DNA of 45,400 bases, taken from positions 1 through 45,400 of the forward strand of contig JANBQS010000050.1 in the NCBI GenBank assembly GCA_027577415.1. Reading direction: 5' to 3'. This document shows positions 36,400 through 45,400 of this stretch, piece by piece (the stretch's first letter is position 1; each line of letters begins with the position of its first letter). The notes under the pieces were generated by a model. The model saw only the letters and a program-made list of their open reading frames with translations. It did not search any database and had not been told where the DNA came from. Both the position numbers and the translations under genes were made by a program. The DNA is from Coemansia sp. RSA 922. Lineage: Eukaryota > Kickxellomycota > Kickxellomycetes > Kickxellales > Kickxellaceae.

Positions 36400-37326
36400 T
36401 TAGCTTGGCTGAATAGGAAGCGGTTTTGACATGCGCCGCGATCCTCCTCTAGTCGTAGTCTCCATATAGGCATTGTGTAGTACGTTTGTTGCAGGGTTGA
36501 CGTTACTAGGTGCGGCGAGTCTAGCCGTACCCATGGTTGCCGTAGACAGCACATTGGAAATCAGACCCATGCTGCCACCAACAATACTAGAAGAGGCGCC
36601 CACACTACGAGCGCTAATCGAGTGCCCAGCAACAGCACGCTGCGGAATAGATGGCACCAGACCGATCCCCACATTTACAGCAACGGGTTTCTCTACATAC
36701 CCAGCACGTACGCCGGTACGTTCAGCAATAACCCTAGCAATCTGCCTAATATCAATACCATGCTTGCTCAGCAAAAGTGCCAGTTCATCCGGCTCCACAA
36801 TAAGCTTATATCGAATGACCTTTAAGAACGCACGTTCCATACGGTTGACCTCCACCAAAGACACTAGTCCATGTGGCAGAAACTCACACACAGAGATGCT
36901 AGCTAGCGGATACCTGTCGTCGCAAAACTTACTGGCCACAAGCAATGCAGCCAGAAACAGCTTGTGTTTGGCTCCCTCCTCCACCAACGCCTGTTGTCGC
37001 GATATCCGTCGATGGAACCGACTGAGGTATATGAGCGCATGGACCAATGTGTCCGCCGATATGTGTCCGTTTATAAGTAGCGTTTTGATGAAATATCGGA
37101 ACTCGGGAAACCGCCGCTCGTCAATTGGAATGTCGGGTCGTTTGAGCGACGACTGTGGCTTGTCTACCGCTGAAAATAGCTTTGACAGGTATTCAACCGT
37201 AAATGATACTAGTGTCGCTGGAATGTGGAACAGGTTGTTAATGGTCTGAAGTCGAGTGGTGCCCTGCCTCGGTGCCCTTATGCTCCCGTTGCTGTTGTTG
37301 TTGACTGACGTTGACGAGGCCAACAT
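36400..37326 (-). CDS. PHO80/PCL-type cyclin
   Basis: A 308-aa protein with a central cyclin box of the PHO80 family: F-R-Y-F-I-K-T-L-L-I-N, T-L-V-H-A-L-I-Y-L-S-R-F, F-L-A-A-L-L-V-A-S-K-F-C-D-D-R-Y and V-N-R-M-E-R-A-F-L-K-V-I-R-Y-K-L. These are the hallmarks of cyclins that pair with Pho85-type kinases. The A-L-L-V-A-S-K-F motif with conserved Lys lies near residue 130. N- and C-terminal parts are low-complexity. It probably regulates a Pho85-like kinase in nutrient, morphogenesis or cycle control; which kinase substrate is not readable. Confidence 0.85.
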   Translation of the reverse strand: MLASSTSVNNNSNGSIRAPRQGTTRLQTINNLFHIPATLVSFTVEYLSKLFSAVDKPQSSLKRPDIPIDERRFPEFRYFIKTLLINGHISADTLVHALIYLSRFHRRISRQQALVEEGAKHKLFLAALLVASKFCDDRYPLASISVCEFLPHGLVSLVEVNRMERAFLKVIRYKLIVEPDELALLLSKHGIDIRQIARVIAERTGVRAGYVEKPVAVNVGIGLVPSIPQRAVAGHSISARSVGASSSIVGGSMGLISNVLSTATMGTARLAAPSNVNPATNVLHNAYMETTTRGGSRRMSKPLPIQPS

Positions 37327-37542
37327 TGCGACGGTCTAATGCAGAGACCCTCCCCGCCGATACCAAGAAGAATAAAAAAAAGAGTAGCAAAGTATGATTA
37401 GCAGAAGAGGAAAAAACATCAGTTATTGTGATGGGCCCTGGTGGTCCTTTTCCGGGGAGCATGACACACGCACAGCAAAGTTGACAAGGACGAAAAACTG
37501 TATGGATGTAAAAAAAGAGAAGTAAAACTGAAAGTAACGTAA

Positions 37543-39981
37543 CTAGGCAGCTGGTGAAGAGGAAGAAGAGTTCTTGCTATCGGGAGCAGCAGACTTGGGC
37601 GGCTCAGTCGCTGACGGTGTTGACGACGATGAATCAAGCACAAACTCCTCATACTGGACCTTCTCCTTGAATGGCCGTTGGCCCAACAGCTCTAGCATAT
37701 CCTCACGACCCAGCACTTCCTTCTTGAGCAGCAATTGCGCGACCTTTTCCACCTCAGCACGCTTCTCTGTCAAAAGCGCCAGCGTAGCGGCATAGGCATC
37801 TGTAATCATCTTGCGCACCTCCTCGTCGATAATCTCGGCCGTAGCCTCAGAGTACGGCTTGTGGAACTGCTGCTCAGCCTGCTGCTGGTCAATGAAGTTA
37901 AGCTGTCCAACACGCTTGTTCATACCGTACTGCACGACCTGTGCGTACGCCATGCGAGTAACCTTTTGCAAGTCGTCGGAAGCTCCAGTAGTGATGACGC
38001 CAAAGAACAGCTCCTCAGACGCCCGCCCGCCCAGCGTCATACACATGCGGTCGCGGAGCTGGTCCGTCGAGAACAAGTACTGGTCACGCGGCAGGTACTG
38101 CGCATACCCCAGCGCTCCTTGGCCGCGGGGAATAATCGACACCTTGAGCAGCGGGTCGGCATGCTTCAGGAACCATCCAGAGACCGCGTGTCCGGCCTCG
38201 TGGTACGCCACCGTCTTCTTCTCTTCGGGCGACAGCACGCGCGACTTTTTCTCGAGTCCAGCAATGACGCGCTCAATCGCCTGCTCAAAGTGCGTCAGCA
38301 TCACCTGCGCCGATCCAGCGCGAGCTCCAATGAGCGCCGCCTCATTACAAACGTTGGCAATGTCGGCACCAGAGAACCCTGGAGTCATGGCCGCCATCTT
38401 GTTAGCCAGCTTGCTCTTATCCTCGCTGGTGAGAATAGGTCCCAAGTGAACGCGGAAGATAGCCGCACGACCCTTAATGTCTGGCCGATCAATCGAAATA
38501 TGTCGGTCAAATCGTCCGGGTCGCGTCAGCGCAGGGTCCAGTACATCCGGGCGATTGGTACCCGCCAGCATAACTATGTGTTCGCTCGAGCCAAAGCCAT
38601 CCATCTCGACCAGCAGCTGATTCAGCGTAGACTCGCGCTCGTCATTGCCGCCCATAGCGCCAGCACGGCCACGCGCCTTGCCAATAGCGTCAATCTCGTC
38701 AATAAAGATAATGCAAGGAGCGTTCTTCTTGGCGGTCTGGAACAAGTCACGGATACGCGCCGATCCGACACCCACAAACATCTCGACAAACTCGGATCCC
38801 GACACCGACAAGAACGGTACGCCAGCCTCGCCAGCCGTAGCCTTGGCCAGCAACGTCTTTCCCGTTCCTGGCGGGCCAGACAGGATGGCGCCCTTGGGGA
38901 TCTTGGCTCCCAGGCGCTCGTACACCTCGGGCTCCTTTAGGAATTTGACAAACTCCATGATCTCCTCCTTGGCCTCGTCACATCCAGCGACGTCCTTGAA
39001 CGCAATCTTGACGTCTGTCTCCTTGTTGTACATGCGCGCCCGGCTCTTGCCAATACCAAATATGCCGCCCGCTCCACCAGCACCACCACCAGCGCCTGGG
39101 GCCTTGCGCGACATCCACACAAATGCGCCAATCAACAGTAGAGTTGGTGCAAAGTGTAGTAGGGTCGAAATGACGCTGACTTCGTCGCGGTACTCAACTG
39201 GAATGCGCTGCGATGGCGGGATATTCAGTTGATCCTGCGCCTCGACCAGTTGCTTCTCAAACGACTCGATCGAACCAATCGAGAAGATCAGGCTCTGCTC
39301 GCCCTTTCCGTCGGCGGGACCCTTGCGGATAATCGCCCGTACGCGGTTGCGGTTAACCACTACCAGTCGCTCTACGAGGCCACGATCCAAGTACACGCGC
39401 TGGAACTCTTGCCAAGTGACTTGGTTCTTCTCGGGCTGCATCAATGAGAAAACCTCGTAGCCGACCAAGCCATAAATGGCCCAGGATAGCACATCACTCG
39501 CCGAAGGGTTGCCAGAATTACTGTCGCTCTTGCCGTCCTTCTTGGAATCCTTTTTTCCGCTAAGAGAGCTCTTGCCGCTGTCCTCTTTCTTGTCAGGCTC
39601 AGGGCCCTTATCGGGTTCTTCGCTCTTGTTACCCTCCTCGCTCTTGTTGGGTGTCTCCTCAGGCTTTGCCTCTGGCTTGGGGGAAGCCTTGGCGCTGTCA
39701 TCTCTCTTTGGCGACTTTTTCAGAAAGTTTTCAAAGCCAACAGGAACGTCGCCATCGCTCTTGCGATTACGATTACGCTCAGGAGCTATTGCCGAGCTGT
39801 GGATCGCGCGTATACCGCTTGGACCAATCGAGGCCCACTTTTGCGGGTAACAGGCGGACTTTGCCGCTTGAGCAAACATGCTCATATGCTTTCCAAACAA
39901 CGTCTGTGCTACTGACCGCCCTCCCAGGAGCCCAGCCGGTCGGCTCTGGGGCAATGCCGTGCGTACCGCTGCCGACAGCAT
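37543..39981 (-). CDS. Mitochondrial m-AAA protease subunit (AFG3/YTA12 type)
   Basis: An 812-aa protein from the ATG at 39981 (the frame continues to a TTG upstream). It has a basic presequence, a charged linker, two membrane segments ([10 protein letters not shown] and [17 protein letters not shown]), then an AAA domain: Walker A G-P-P-G-T-G-K-T near residue 369, Walker B I-I-F-I-D-E-I-D, and an arginine-finger region. The peptidase has the zinc motif H-E-A-G-H at 594-598. The [18 protein letters not shown] signature fits AFG3/YTA12. It degrades or pulls out misfolded inner-membrane proteins and matures some ribosomal proteins. Confidence 0.95.
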   Translation of the reverse strand: MLSAAVRTALPQSRPAGLLGGRSVAQTLFGKHMSMFAQAAKSACYPQKWASIGPSGIRAIHSSAIAPERNRNRKSDGDVPVGFENFLKKSPKRDDSAKASPKPEAKPEETPNKSEEGNKSEEPDKGPEPDKKEDSGKSSLSGKKDSKKDGKSDSNSGNPSASDVLSWAIYGLVGYEVFSLMQPEKNQVTWQEFQRVYLDRGLVERLVVVNRNRVRAIIRKGPADGKGEQSLIFSIGSIESFEKQLVEAQDQLNIPPSQRIPVEYRDEVSVISTLLHFAPTLLLIGAFVWMSRKAPGAGGGAGGAGGIFGIGKSRARMYNKETDVKIAFKDVAGCDEAKEEIMEFVKFLKEPEVYERLGAKIPKGAILSGPPGTGKTLLAKATAGEAGVPFLSVSGSEFVEMFVGVGSARIRDLFQTAKKNAPCIIFIDEIDAIGKARGRAGAMGGNDERESTLNQLLVEMDGFGSSEHIVMLAGTNRPDVLDPALTRPGRFDRHISIDRPDIKGRAAIFRVHLGPILTSEDKSKLANKMAAMTPGFSGADIANVCNEAALIGARAGSAQVMLTHFEQAIERVIAGLEKKSRVLSPEEKKTVAYHEAGHAVSGWFLKHADPLLKVSIIPRGQGALGYAQYLPRDQYLFSTDQLRDRMCMTLGGRASEELFFGVITTGASDDLQKVTRMAYAQVVQYGMNKRVGQLNFIDQQQAEQQFHKPYSEATAEIIDEEVRKMITDAYAATLALLTEKRAEVEKVAQLLLKKEVLGREDMLELLGQRPFKEKVQYEEFVLDSSSSTPSATEPPKSAAPDSKNSSSSSPAA

Positions 39982-40316
39982 TTCTATAGTGCCGAAAGTT
40001 CTAATCTCGGCAAGAACTGTTGAATGCAAATAGCCAAAGACAAAAAATGCGCCCCAAATAAATATAAAATTAGAGCAAACGGACAATAAGTAATAAACAA
40101 AATTTAAAGATAACGCAATGAAGAAAAGCGGAAGTCAGCAGCGCCGCTTATTGCAAGCTTGCCGGGCTGGATCAAAATTATTCTAATCAGATCAAGCGGT
40201 TACTGATCGAGATTCAAATACACAAAAAACATCTGTGCTAACATTGATTTTCAACTCTTGCCTTGTTCAGAAACTTTTCATTTTTTGCATTTTCATATAT
40301 TTATAATAGTCAGCAC
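39982..40316. promoter_or_regulatory. Divergent intergenic: m-AAA protease / HMG-box gene
   Basis: 335 bp between divergent ATGs, AT-rich near 40060-40110 and 40270-40310. No gene seen. Confidence 0.45.
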
Positions 40317-42045
40317 ATGGCTGATTTTTATTCCTTTACTCGAGAGGATAAAAAGCGGGTAGGTTGGGACTTGATATTCGTGGGAATGCTACAAATGGCG
40401 AGCAGGAATTTGGATATTGGAGTCACCCGTAGCTAACGAGCCTTCCGCGCCATTTCCTATGTGACTTGTGTAGCTGGCCGACGCCTTTACGGCTATAGCG
40501 GAAGTGTTTGAACTTGTTAGTGGCAGAACCGCGCCGATCGAGCATGACGATGACGCAGCAGAGCCGATCGAGCATGACGATGACACAGTAGTGCCGATCG
40601 AGCGAGCTCATGCCGATGCAGAGCTGGAGCGGGTGCTGGGTCCAAGGCCGAGGAAACCGATGCCTGCTCAGTTCCGCTATTGCAGAGATCACGTTAAAGC
40701 CATGTCGGCTCAGAATCCCAGCCTTTGCAACGTGAAGATTAGGAAGTTTATTGCCGGTCAGTGGTATACCACAAGTGAGGAGGAGCGTCAGAAATACAGG
40801 GATCGCTACAGCGCCTCGAAGAATCAATACAAGATCGATATTGCTGCGTACAACTCTCGCATGCAAGCGCTTATAGCAGCTGCCTATGACATACCCGAGA
40901 CGCCTGACGCCATCGACGAGATATTGGAGCGGGAGTTGGGTCCAAAACCTAAGATCCCGAATCATGCGTGCTACATATATCGCACTGGCGCCATTAATGA
41001 CATTCGTAAAGAGAATCCCAGGATTCTCTGGAAAGAGGCCCAAAAGATCGCTGCCATCCGTTGGAAAAAGCTCAGCGTGGAGGACTGCCAGCCATTCAGA
41101 GATCGCCACAACGCACAGAAAAAGCAATATAAGATAGACAAGGCCGCTTACGATGCTCGAAAGGAGGCGTTTTTAAAGAGCGCCAGTCGCAAACTTCACC
41201 AATCTCGTGATAATAGCGTTGCAAACACCTCAAGCACGGCTCGGTCTTCCCAGCATCCAGCACCGTCTATGTCGCCAGGTCCTCCGCCTCGGCCCACTGA
41301 ACGCCGCAACGAGCCCGATAGCACTATAGAATCCGTTTCTTCCGGATATACTGGACCGCTTTCATCGCCGCCGCCAATTGAGTCGGTTGGCTCACTTTGG
41401 CCTGTTGGATCTCCTATGCCTTCTCAGCCAACTCTACCGTCTGGCACTGCGTATTTGCCTACTAATCCTTCCTGTCCCTCCTTGTCTCCTGGGCTTCCAG
41501 ACGTTGTGGCGCTAGCACGTTCCCTAGCCGCTTCGTGGTCAGAAGAGGTGACATTGCCAGACGAACCTCCAGAGCCCACCTCTCTTCCAGCCAGCTCTGG
41601 TGGCTTGCCGGGACCTACCATGCCTATTGGACATTCGCTATTGCCTACTCCCGCAAGTGCACCAACAACGGCGTCGTTGACACAGCCTGTTATTACGCGT
41701 GAGTCAATACCAGTAGGTATGCGGCCAATGTCATTGGAATTTCCAGAAATAACTGAGACCGTAGCCTTTGTCGGGTCTCCGGACCTATCATTTATCTCGG
41801 ATCCTCCTGCGCCAGATGTGAAACCATCTATCGAAAGCGCCGAGCCTGTTGAGCTGGTAACTCCAAAGACAAATTCGAAGAAAAAGAAGAAAAATAAACG
41901 GGCTGCGGATGACGATGAGCCTGGTGCTGATCAGTCTACTAGCTCGCATCGAAAGAAGGCAAAGCGAGCCAAGGGCGACGCAAAAGAGGGCAAGAAGAAG
42001 AAGCACAAGCCAGAGATCGTTGTCAAGACTGAGGGTGGCATCTAA
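40317..42045 (+). CDS. Two-HMG-box protein, spliced
   Basis: Exon 1 (40317-40358, 14 codons: M-A-D-F-Y-S-F-T-R-E-D-K-K-R) and exon 2 (40474-42045) make 537 aa in phase 0. Exon 2 alone has no ATG before its first HMG box, so the upstream exon is needed. Two HMG-box-like domains follow: R-P-R-K-P-M-P-A-Q-F ... Y-R-D-R-Y and G-P-K-P-K-I-P-N-H-A ... F-R-D-R-H, each preceded by a G-P-[KR]-P-[RK]-[KI]-P entry. A repeated P-I-E-H-D-D-D acidic motif lies at the N-terminus. A Ser/Pro-rich middle and a K/R-rich tail (K-K-K-K-K-N-K-R) with nuclear-import look complete it. Likely DNA-bending chromatin or transcription protein. Confidence 0.8.
40359..40473 (+). other. Intron of HMG-box gene
   Basis: 115 nt from GTAGGT to TTGTGTAG, with CTAAC at 40433-40437 as branch point. 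It joins two complete codons (CGG and CTG). A stop (TAG) at 40471-40473 blocks reading through exon 2's frame upstream, so splicing is required for an ATG start. Confidence 0.75.
40533..40602 (+). repeat. 30-bp in-frame repeat, HMG-box gene N-terminus
   Basis: Two full copies of CCGATCGAGCATGACGATGA (at 40533 and 40563) and a third partial one at 40593, encoding P-I-E-H-D-D-D units. Confidence 0.85.
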
Positions 42046-42344
42046 GACACGACGACCAATAGGGTAAACGGCAACCCAGTCATGAATGTTGTGGCGCTAG
42101 TACCGGTATCTGTAGCCAGCGCAGTCGGCCATATCTATTATTTGTTGTCCCTTTAAACATTTGCAACATTACATATTGTTGGTCAAGCGATCTAATTCGA
42201 TCAAATCAGCCGCATGCACGTGAGTCCGGGCTTTTATTTTGGTGCTTGGCGCGGGGGAGGTTTCTTCATGCGTAAGGGCAAGCGGCATTCTTTAGAACCC
42301 TGTCTTTTTATTCTTTTATTTATATTCTTTTATTAATCGAAATC

Positions 42345-43418
42345 ATGTCACAAACAGAGAGCCCTCATAGCAGCCTAGCTAGGACAACTGGGGCTGGGAA
42401 TCGCAGCACTCATAGCCCGGCCACAGTCAAGCCAATTCAAATCAAAGTCGTTTTGCTTGGTACGTTTTTGTTTTTGCGTGCCATTTGCACTGAGAATGGG
42501 GAGCTGATAATGCTGATGTCAAGCTAATTGTATTCTTTTTTTTTTCATTTAGGCGAGGCGGCGGTGGGAAAGTCTAGCCTAGTACTTCGGTTTGTAAACG
42601 ACGAGTTCCAGGATAACAAAGAGCCCACTATCGGAGGTATGTTCTCTAATTATGCCGCTCGATAGATATTGTATCTACGAGAGGCCCTCGAAGGCCATGT
42701 TTTATATTTGTGTGATTAATCACTAATACTCCTTTGTTCTTGTGTTTTTTTCTCTCTCTCTACAATTGTAGCAGCGTTCCTTACTCAGAAGGTCAGACTG
42801 GACGACTCTGTGCTCAAACTAGATATTTGGGATACCGCTGGCCAAGAGCGGTTCCACTCGCTAGCGCCAATGTACTATCGCAATGCACAGGCAGCAGTCG
42901 TTGTTTACGACATCACACGTGCGTCATCGCTGGACAGAGCAAAGTCGTGGATTAAGGAGCTCCAGCGACAGGCGAATCCCAACATTGTGATTGCCCTCGT
43001 AGGTAACAAGCTAGACTTGGCCAATGACAACGATGATTCTACATCGGCGGCAGCTGATAACAACGACAATTCTACATCGGCGGTAGTTGATGATAATTCC
43101 GATGATATGACGGATGATGCAGACGAGGCTACCGAGGGACGTAGTCGCCAGATAGCCTCGGCTACTGCCAGTGCATACGCGGAGGAGGCGGGTCTCTTGT
43201 TCTTGGAGACTAGTGCAAAAACTGGCCAGGGCGTGGTGGAGACGTTTACAGAAATTGCTAAAAAGTTGGACCTCAACCAGATTGCCAGCAACAGTCGTGC
43301 TGCTGGGCGATCTGGACAGCTTAACTCGGGCAATGTCAACGTCAGCATGCTCGGTGACGGCACCTTTGGCGCGGATGGTCAAGACGCCAGGGCCAACTCA
43401 GACAGCTGTGCCTGCTAA
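42345..43418 (+). CDS. Rab5/Ypt51-family GTPase with acidic insert
   Basis: Three exons (42345-42459, 42553-42636, 42772-43418) encode 281 aa. G1 is G-E-A-A-V-G-K-S-S at 39-47, G2 T-I-G-A-A-F-L-T-Q, G3 W-D-T-A-G-Q-E, G4 N-K-L-D at 145-148 and G5 E-T-S-A-K near 212. The T-I-G-A-A-F motif is Rab5-specific, so this is an early-endosome Rab. The C-terminal C-x-C ending is prenylated. Between G4 and G5 lies an acidic insert of about 40 residues ([11 protein letters not shown]...), made partly of an 11-residue repeat. The second 3' splice site is a TAGCAG tandem that can add or drop one Ala. Confidence 0.95.
42460..42552 (+). other. Rab5 intron 1
   Basis: 93 nt, GTACGT to a T-rich acceptor ending TTTAG. 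Splicing completes the Gly of the P-loop (G39). Confidence 0.9.
42637..42771 (+). other. Rab5 intron 2 (NAGNAG acceptor)
   Basis: 135 nt, GTATGT to TTGTAG. The acceptor is followed by CAG, giving a tandem TAG-CAG; the upstream choice yields T-I-G-A-A-F and the downstream T-I-G-A-F, both in frame. Confidence 0.85.
43036..43083 (+). repeat. 33-bp repeat in Rab5 insert
   Basis: ATTCTACATCGGCGG occurs at 43036-43050 and 43069-43083, period 33 bp (11 codons), within the G4-G5 insert. Confidence 0.85.
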
Positions 43419-43604
43419 AGCCAATTATTGGCGGACTTGCCTTTGGGTGCGTTAACCATTTCTTTAGCACCTCGAAAGCTGAGCCATTTACCCCCCATCT
43501 CACCAATTTTTTTTTTGTTCCAATAACTTCACCTATCAAGCAATATAAACATTCATCTGTGGCATATAATGTATACATATCTGCTAATTAACCACACAAA
43601 ATAC

Positions 43605-44653
43605 TCATGTCGATAGGCTTTTAGACTTTTTGGCCTTCTTTTCCTTTTTCGCCTCCCGCTTGTCTGCCTTGTCCTTCTTTTTATCTTCCTTGGCTTTCTT
43701 CTTGTCTGCCTTGGCTTGTTTCTTTTCGTCCTTGGCCCTCTTCCTGTCCTCTTTGCTATCAGTCGATTCAGTCTTGCGTTTCTTGGATACCGGCATTTCC
43801 GATTCATCAGCAGAAGACTCCGATTCCAACACGGCAGGTTTGGCGGGAACGACACCGTAGATAGCAGCTAATGCCGGATTAGCAGCAACCTTTTGTGCGA
43901 AATAATCCGAAACGCTAACGCCAGTCTCGATAATCTGCGTAGTTTGCGTCGACGCTGTGGACGGGAGTGTTTCCGACGGAGATTCTGATTCTTTGGTATC
44001 CGGGGTATTAGCAAAAGTAGAGGGTGCACTACGCACACCAAAGATCTCTTGTAGACCCTTTTCGTCCTGAAGCGCCAGCCTCTTCATATTGCGGAACCTC
44101 GTACGATGACTCAACCGGTTCAGTTTAACGGAAGCAGCATTCAACACAGTCTCAGTGCTCTCCGCCGTAGCAACCGCGGTATCGCTTTTTGCCTCCTTGG
44201 CTTCCTTCTTTAGCCGCTTTTTTTCTTCCTTTTTACGCTTCTTGTCGTCATCGTCGTTGTTCTCCGAAGGCGTGTTAGTGTCAGAGTTGAGTCTGCTCAG
44301 TAGCTCAGAAAACCCGTCCGCGTTCTCTAACCAGTTTCGAATATTCTTCCTATCAGCTCCAATACCAAAGTTGTTGGTCTTCAGCTTGATCTTTACGTGC
44401 TCCTTCATGCCGTCCTCGTTAGCTCCAAGCCCCTTTCCCTCAGACCAGCCCATCTTTTCAAGCATTTTGAACCCGAACCGACCCTTATCTATAAAAAAAG
44501 CTCAATACGTTGATTAGTAGTTGGCCCAAAAATAAACAACCCCTGCGTATTCCCAGCTCTCCTCTCTCTGAAGACGGACATACCTGAGCTCCATGTGGTG
44601 TTGCGCGGATCAGCGCTGAATATCATGCGCTCCTTTTGCTCCGAAAGACCCAT
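43605..44653 (-). CDS. PINX1/GNO1-type G-patch protein
   Basis: Two exons on the minus strand (44653-44584 and 44488-43605) encode 317 aa. Exon 1 gives M-G-L-S-E-Q-K-E-R-M-I-F-S-A-D-P-R-N-T-T; splicing joins it to D-K-G-R-F-G-F-K-M-L-E-K-M-G-W-S, recreating a G-patch, followed by G-L-G-A-N-E-D-G and V-K-I-K-L-K. The middle is charged, and the Lys/Asp/Glu-rich C-terminus (K-K-A-K-E-D-K-K-K-D-K) looks nucleolar. Yeast Pxr1/Gno1 activates the Prp43 helicase in rRNA and snoRNA processing; human PINX1 also inhibits telomerase. Convergent with Rab5. Confidence 0.9.
44489..44583 (-). other. Intron of PINX1-like gene
   Basis: 95 nt on the minus strand, GTATGT to a T-run plus ATAG. It lies just before the G-patch core; splicing joins G and AT to an Asp codon. 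Confidence 0.9.
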
Positions 44654-44855
44654 CGCAGAGTTGTGCCGAAATATCAGTTATTATGCTAGAAAAAAATAAG
44701 AAAGATACGATATTAGTGAAGAACAAATTGGTGAAGAGAAAAAAAAGTTGATTTTTTTTAAAAAAAAAAAAAATATTCTTAATAGCAGGGCATGAGCCGA
44801 ACCGAGCCGAACCAAAAATATTTATAGTGGGACCGCAAGTCCTTTCCCCAGCTCG
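44654..44855. promoter_or_regulatory. Promoter of PINX1-like gene, poly-A tract
   Basis: Holds an A-run (44760-44773), a preceding T-run, and a duplicated GAGCCGAAC (44794-44812). No gene seen. Confidence 0.5.
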
Positions 44856-45400
44856 TCAGATACTAGATGACGGCGGGTCCTGGTCAACGGAAGCTGACGG
44901 TGTGGGTAGCGGCGACACGGTGGAAGCAGCCACTGGGGCATCCAAAGACTGTGCTGATTCGCCAGAGACGGGAGCGGGCTCCAGCGATGCACTTTTCAGG
45001 CCATGCAGAAGCGCTTCTTGCTCGCCATCAACGCCACCATCCATAGCCTCCATTGCTTCGGCGACCTCAGACGATGTCATCATATCCAGTGCTGGCGGCA
45101 AGGAATCCTTAGGGGCAGTCTCGACTAGCTCATGTTCTGTCGACAGTGACTCTGACAGTATCGTCTCCATCGACTCTACCTTCACTGGCGCAGTCTCTGG
45201 CAATTCTACCTCCATAGACGTCGGGTCCGCAGAAACAGGCTCCGTTTTAACTAGTGTCTCGGCCGACTGCTTATCTTCTGCAGATTGCTGCTCGTCCGCC
45301 GGCTTGGCAGCGGCAGACTCGGTGACAGGCAGCGTAAATTCCAAGTCAGAGATCGGACGGACTGACATATCCTTGTGCCAGGTAGGCGGCGGCGGGTACT
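44856..45400 (-). CDS. Partial gene cut by window edge: acidic/Ser-rich protein
   Basis: The frame ends at the stop at 44856 and runs off the right edge; 181 codons are visible. An internal ATG at 45368 exists, but the frame stays open upstream with a Pro-run followed by T-W-H-K-D-M-S-V-R-P-I-S, so the true start probably lies outside. The visible part is Glu/Ser/Ala-rich and low-complexity, with no recognisable domain. It is the C-terminal end of a larger protein. Product unknown. Confidence 0.6.
   Translation of the reverse strand, partial: YPPPPTWHKDMSVRPISDLEFTLPVTESAAAKPADEQQSAEDKQSAETLVKTEPVSADPTSMEVELPETAPVKVESMETILSESLSTEHELVETAPKDSLPPALDMMTSSEVAEAMEAMDGGVDGEQEALLHGLKSASLEPAPVSGESAQSLDAPVAASTVSPLPTPSASVDQDPPSSSI

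Noticed and set aside
37735..38940. 401-codon plus-strand frame antisense to the m-AAA protease
   Set aside because: Lies wholly within the highly conserved protease gene; its composition reflects codon bias of the opposite strand.

Overview
The window looks like a compact nuclear contig from an early-diverging fungus. Genes are about 1-2 kb, closely spaced on both strands, and mostly intronless or with one or two introns of 83-135 nt (GT...AG; donors include GTAAGT, GTATGT and GTAGGT). Several families are fungal or fungus-typical: a full-length PDR ABC transporter, an RSC7/SWP82 chromatin subunit, a PHO80-type cyclin, a fungal-type mitochondrial m-AAA protease, and GPI-anchored and carbohydrate-binding secreted proteins. 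The diverged F-box/leucine-rich-repeat-like proteins, the multi-Myb protein and the animal-type mitochondrial glutamate dehydrogenase made me think of Kickxellomycotina (Coemansia-like). That lineage call is inference, not proof.

Layout. 0.35-9.8 kb: DUF202 membrane protein, F-box-like protein, secreted PEBP protein, secreted acidic protein, multi-Myb protein and a divergent SGF29-like SAGA subunit. 10.7-16.3 kb: PDR ABC transporter convergent with an RSC7-like protein that ends in two SUMO-interaction-like motifs. 16.7-22.6 kb: secreted CBM9/DOMON-like protein, a small orphan protein, prenylcysteine oxidase, the SNARE Vti1 (spliced), a GPI-anchored double-psi beta-barrel protein and AMMECR1. 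22.9-30.4 kb: a second F-box-like protein, NSE2 SUMO ligase, a conserved membrane protein, NAD kinase and glutamate dehydrogenase (three exons). 30.4-35.1 kb: an AT-rich accessory island. 35.2-45.4 kb: tryptophanyl-tRNA synthetase, cyclin, AFG3/YTA12, a two-HMG-box protein, Rab5, PINX1-like G-patch protein and a gene cut by the window edge.

The most unusual part is the island at 30.4-35.1 kb, between housekeeping genes. It holds two tandemly related microprotein genes (43 and 46 aa), each a single C2H2/C2HC zinc finger with a conserved core promoter. It then holds two copies of a 1.2-kb unit, each carrying a small orphan gene (99 and 107 aa). In that unit a 184-bp upstream block is identical, but the coding sequences have diverged almost completely apart from a shared C-K-[DE]-E-Q-L-V core. 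A 60-bp remnant of a third unit abuts the tryptophanyl-tRNA synthetase gene. A related C-K-D-E-H-I-V core occurs in the orphan protein at 17.8 kb, and a 10-mer is shared between these promoters and those of both F-box-like genes. This looks like a family of small, rapidly evolving proteins under shared regulation. Function is unknown.

Limits: everything was read by eye. Family names rest on motifs recognised in translations, not on searches. Start codons were chosen as ATG where the longest open frame began at TTG, CTG or GTG. Intron models are proposals unless a domain is restored across the junction.
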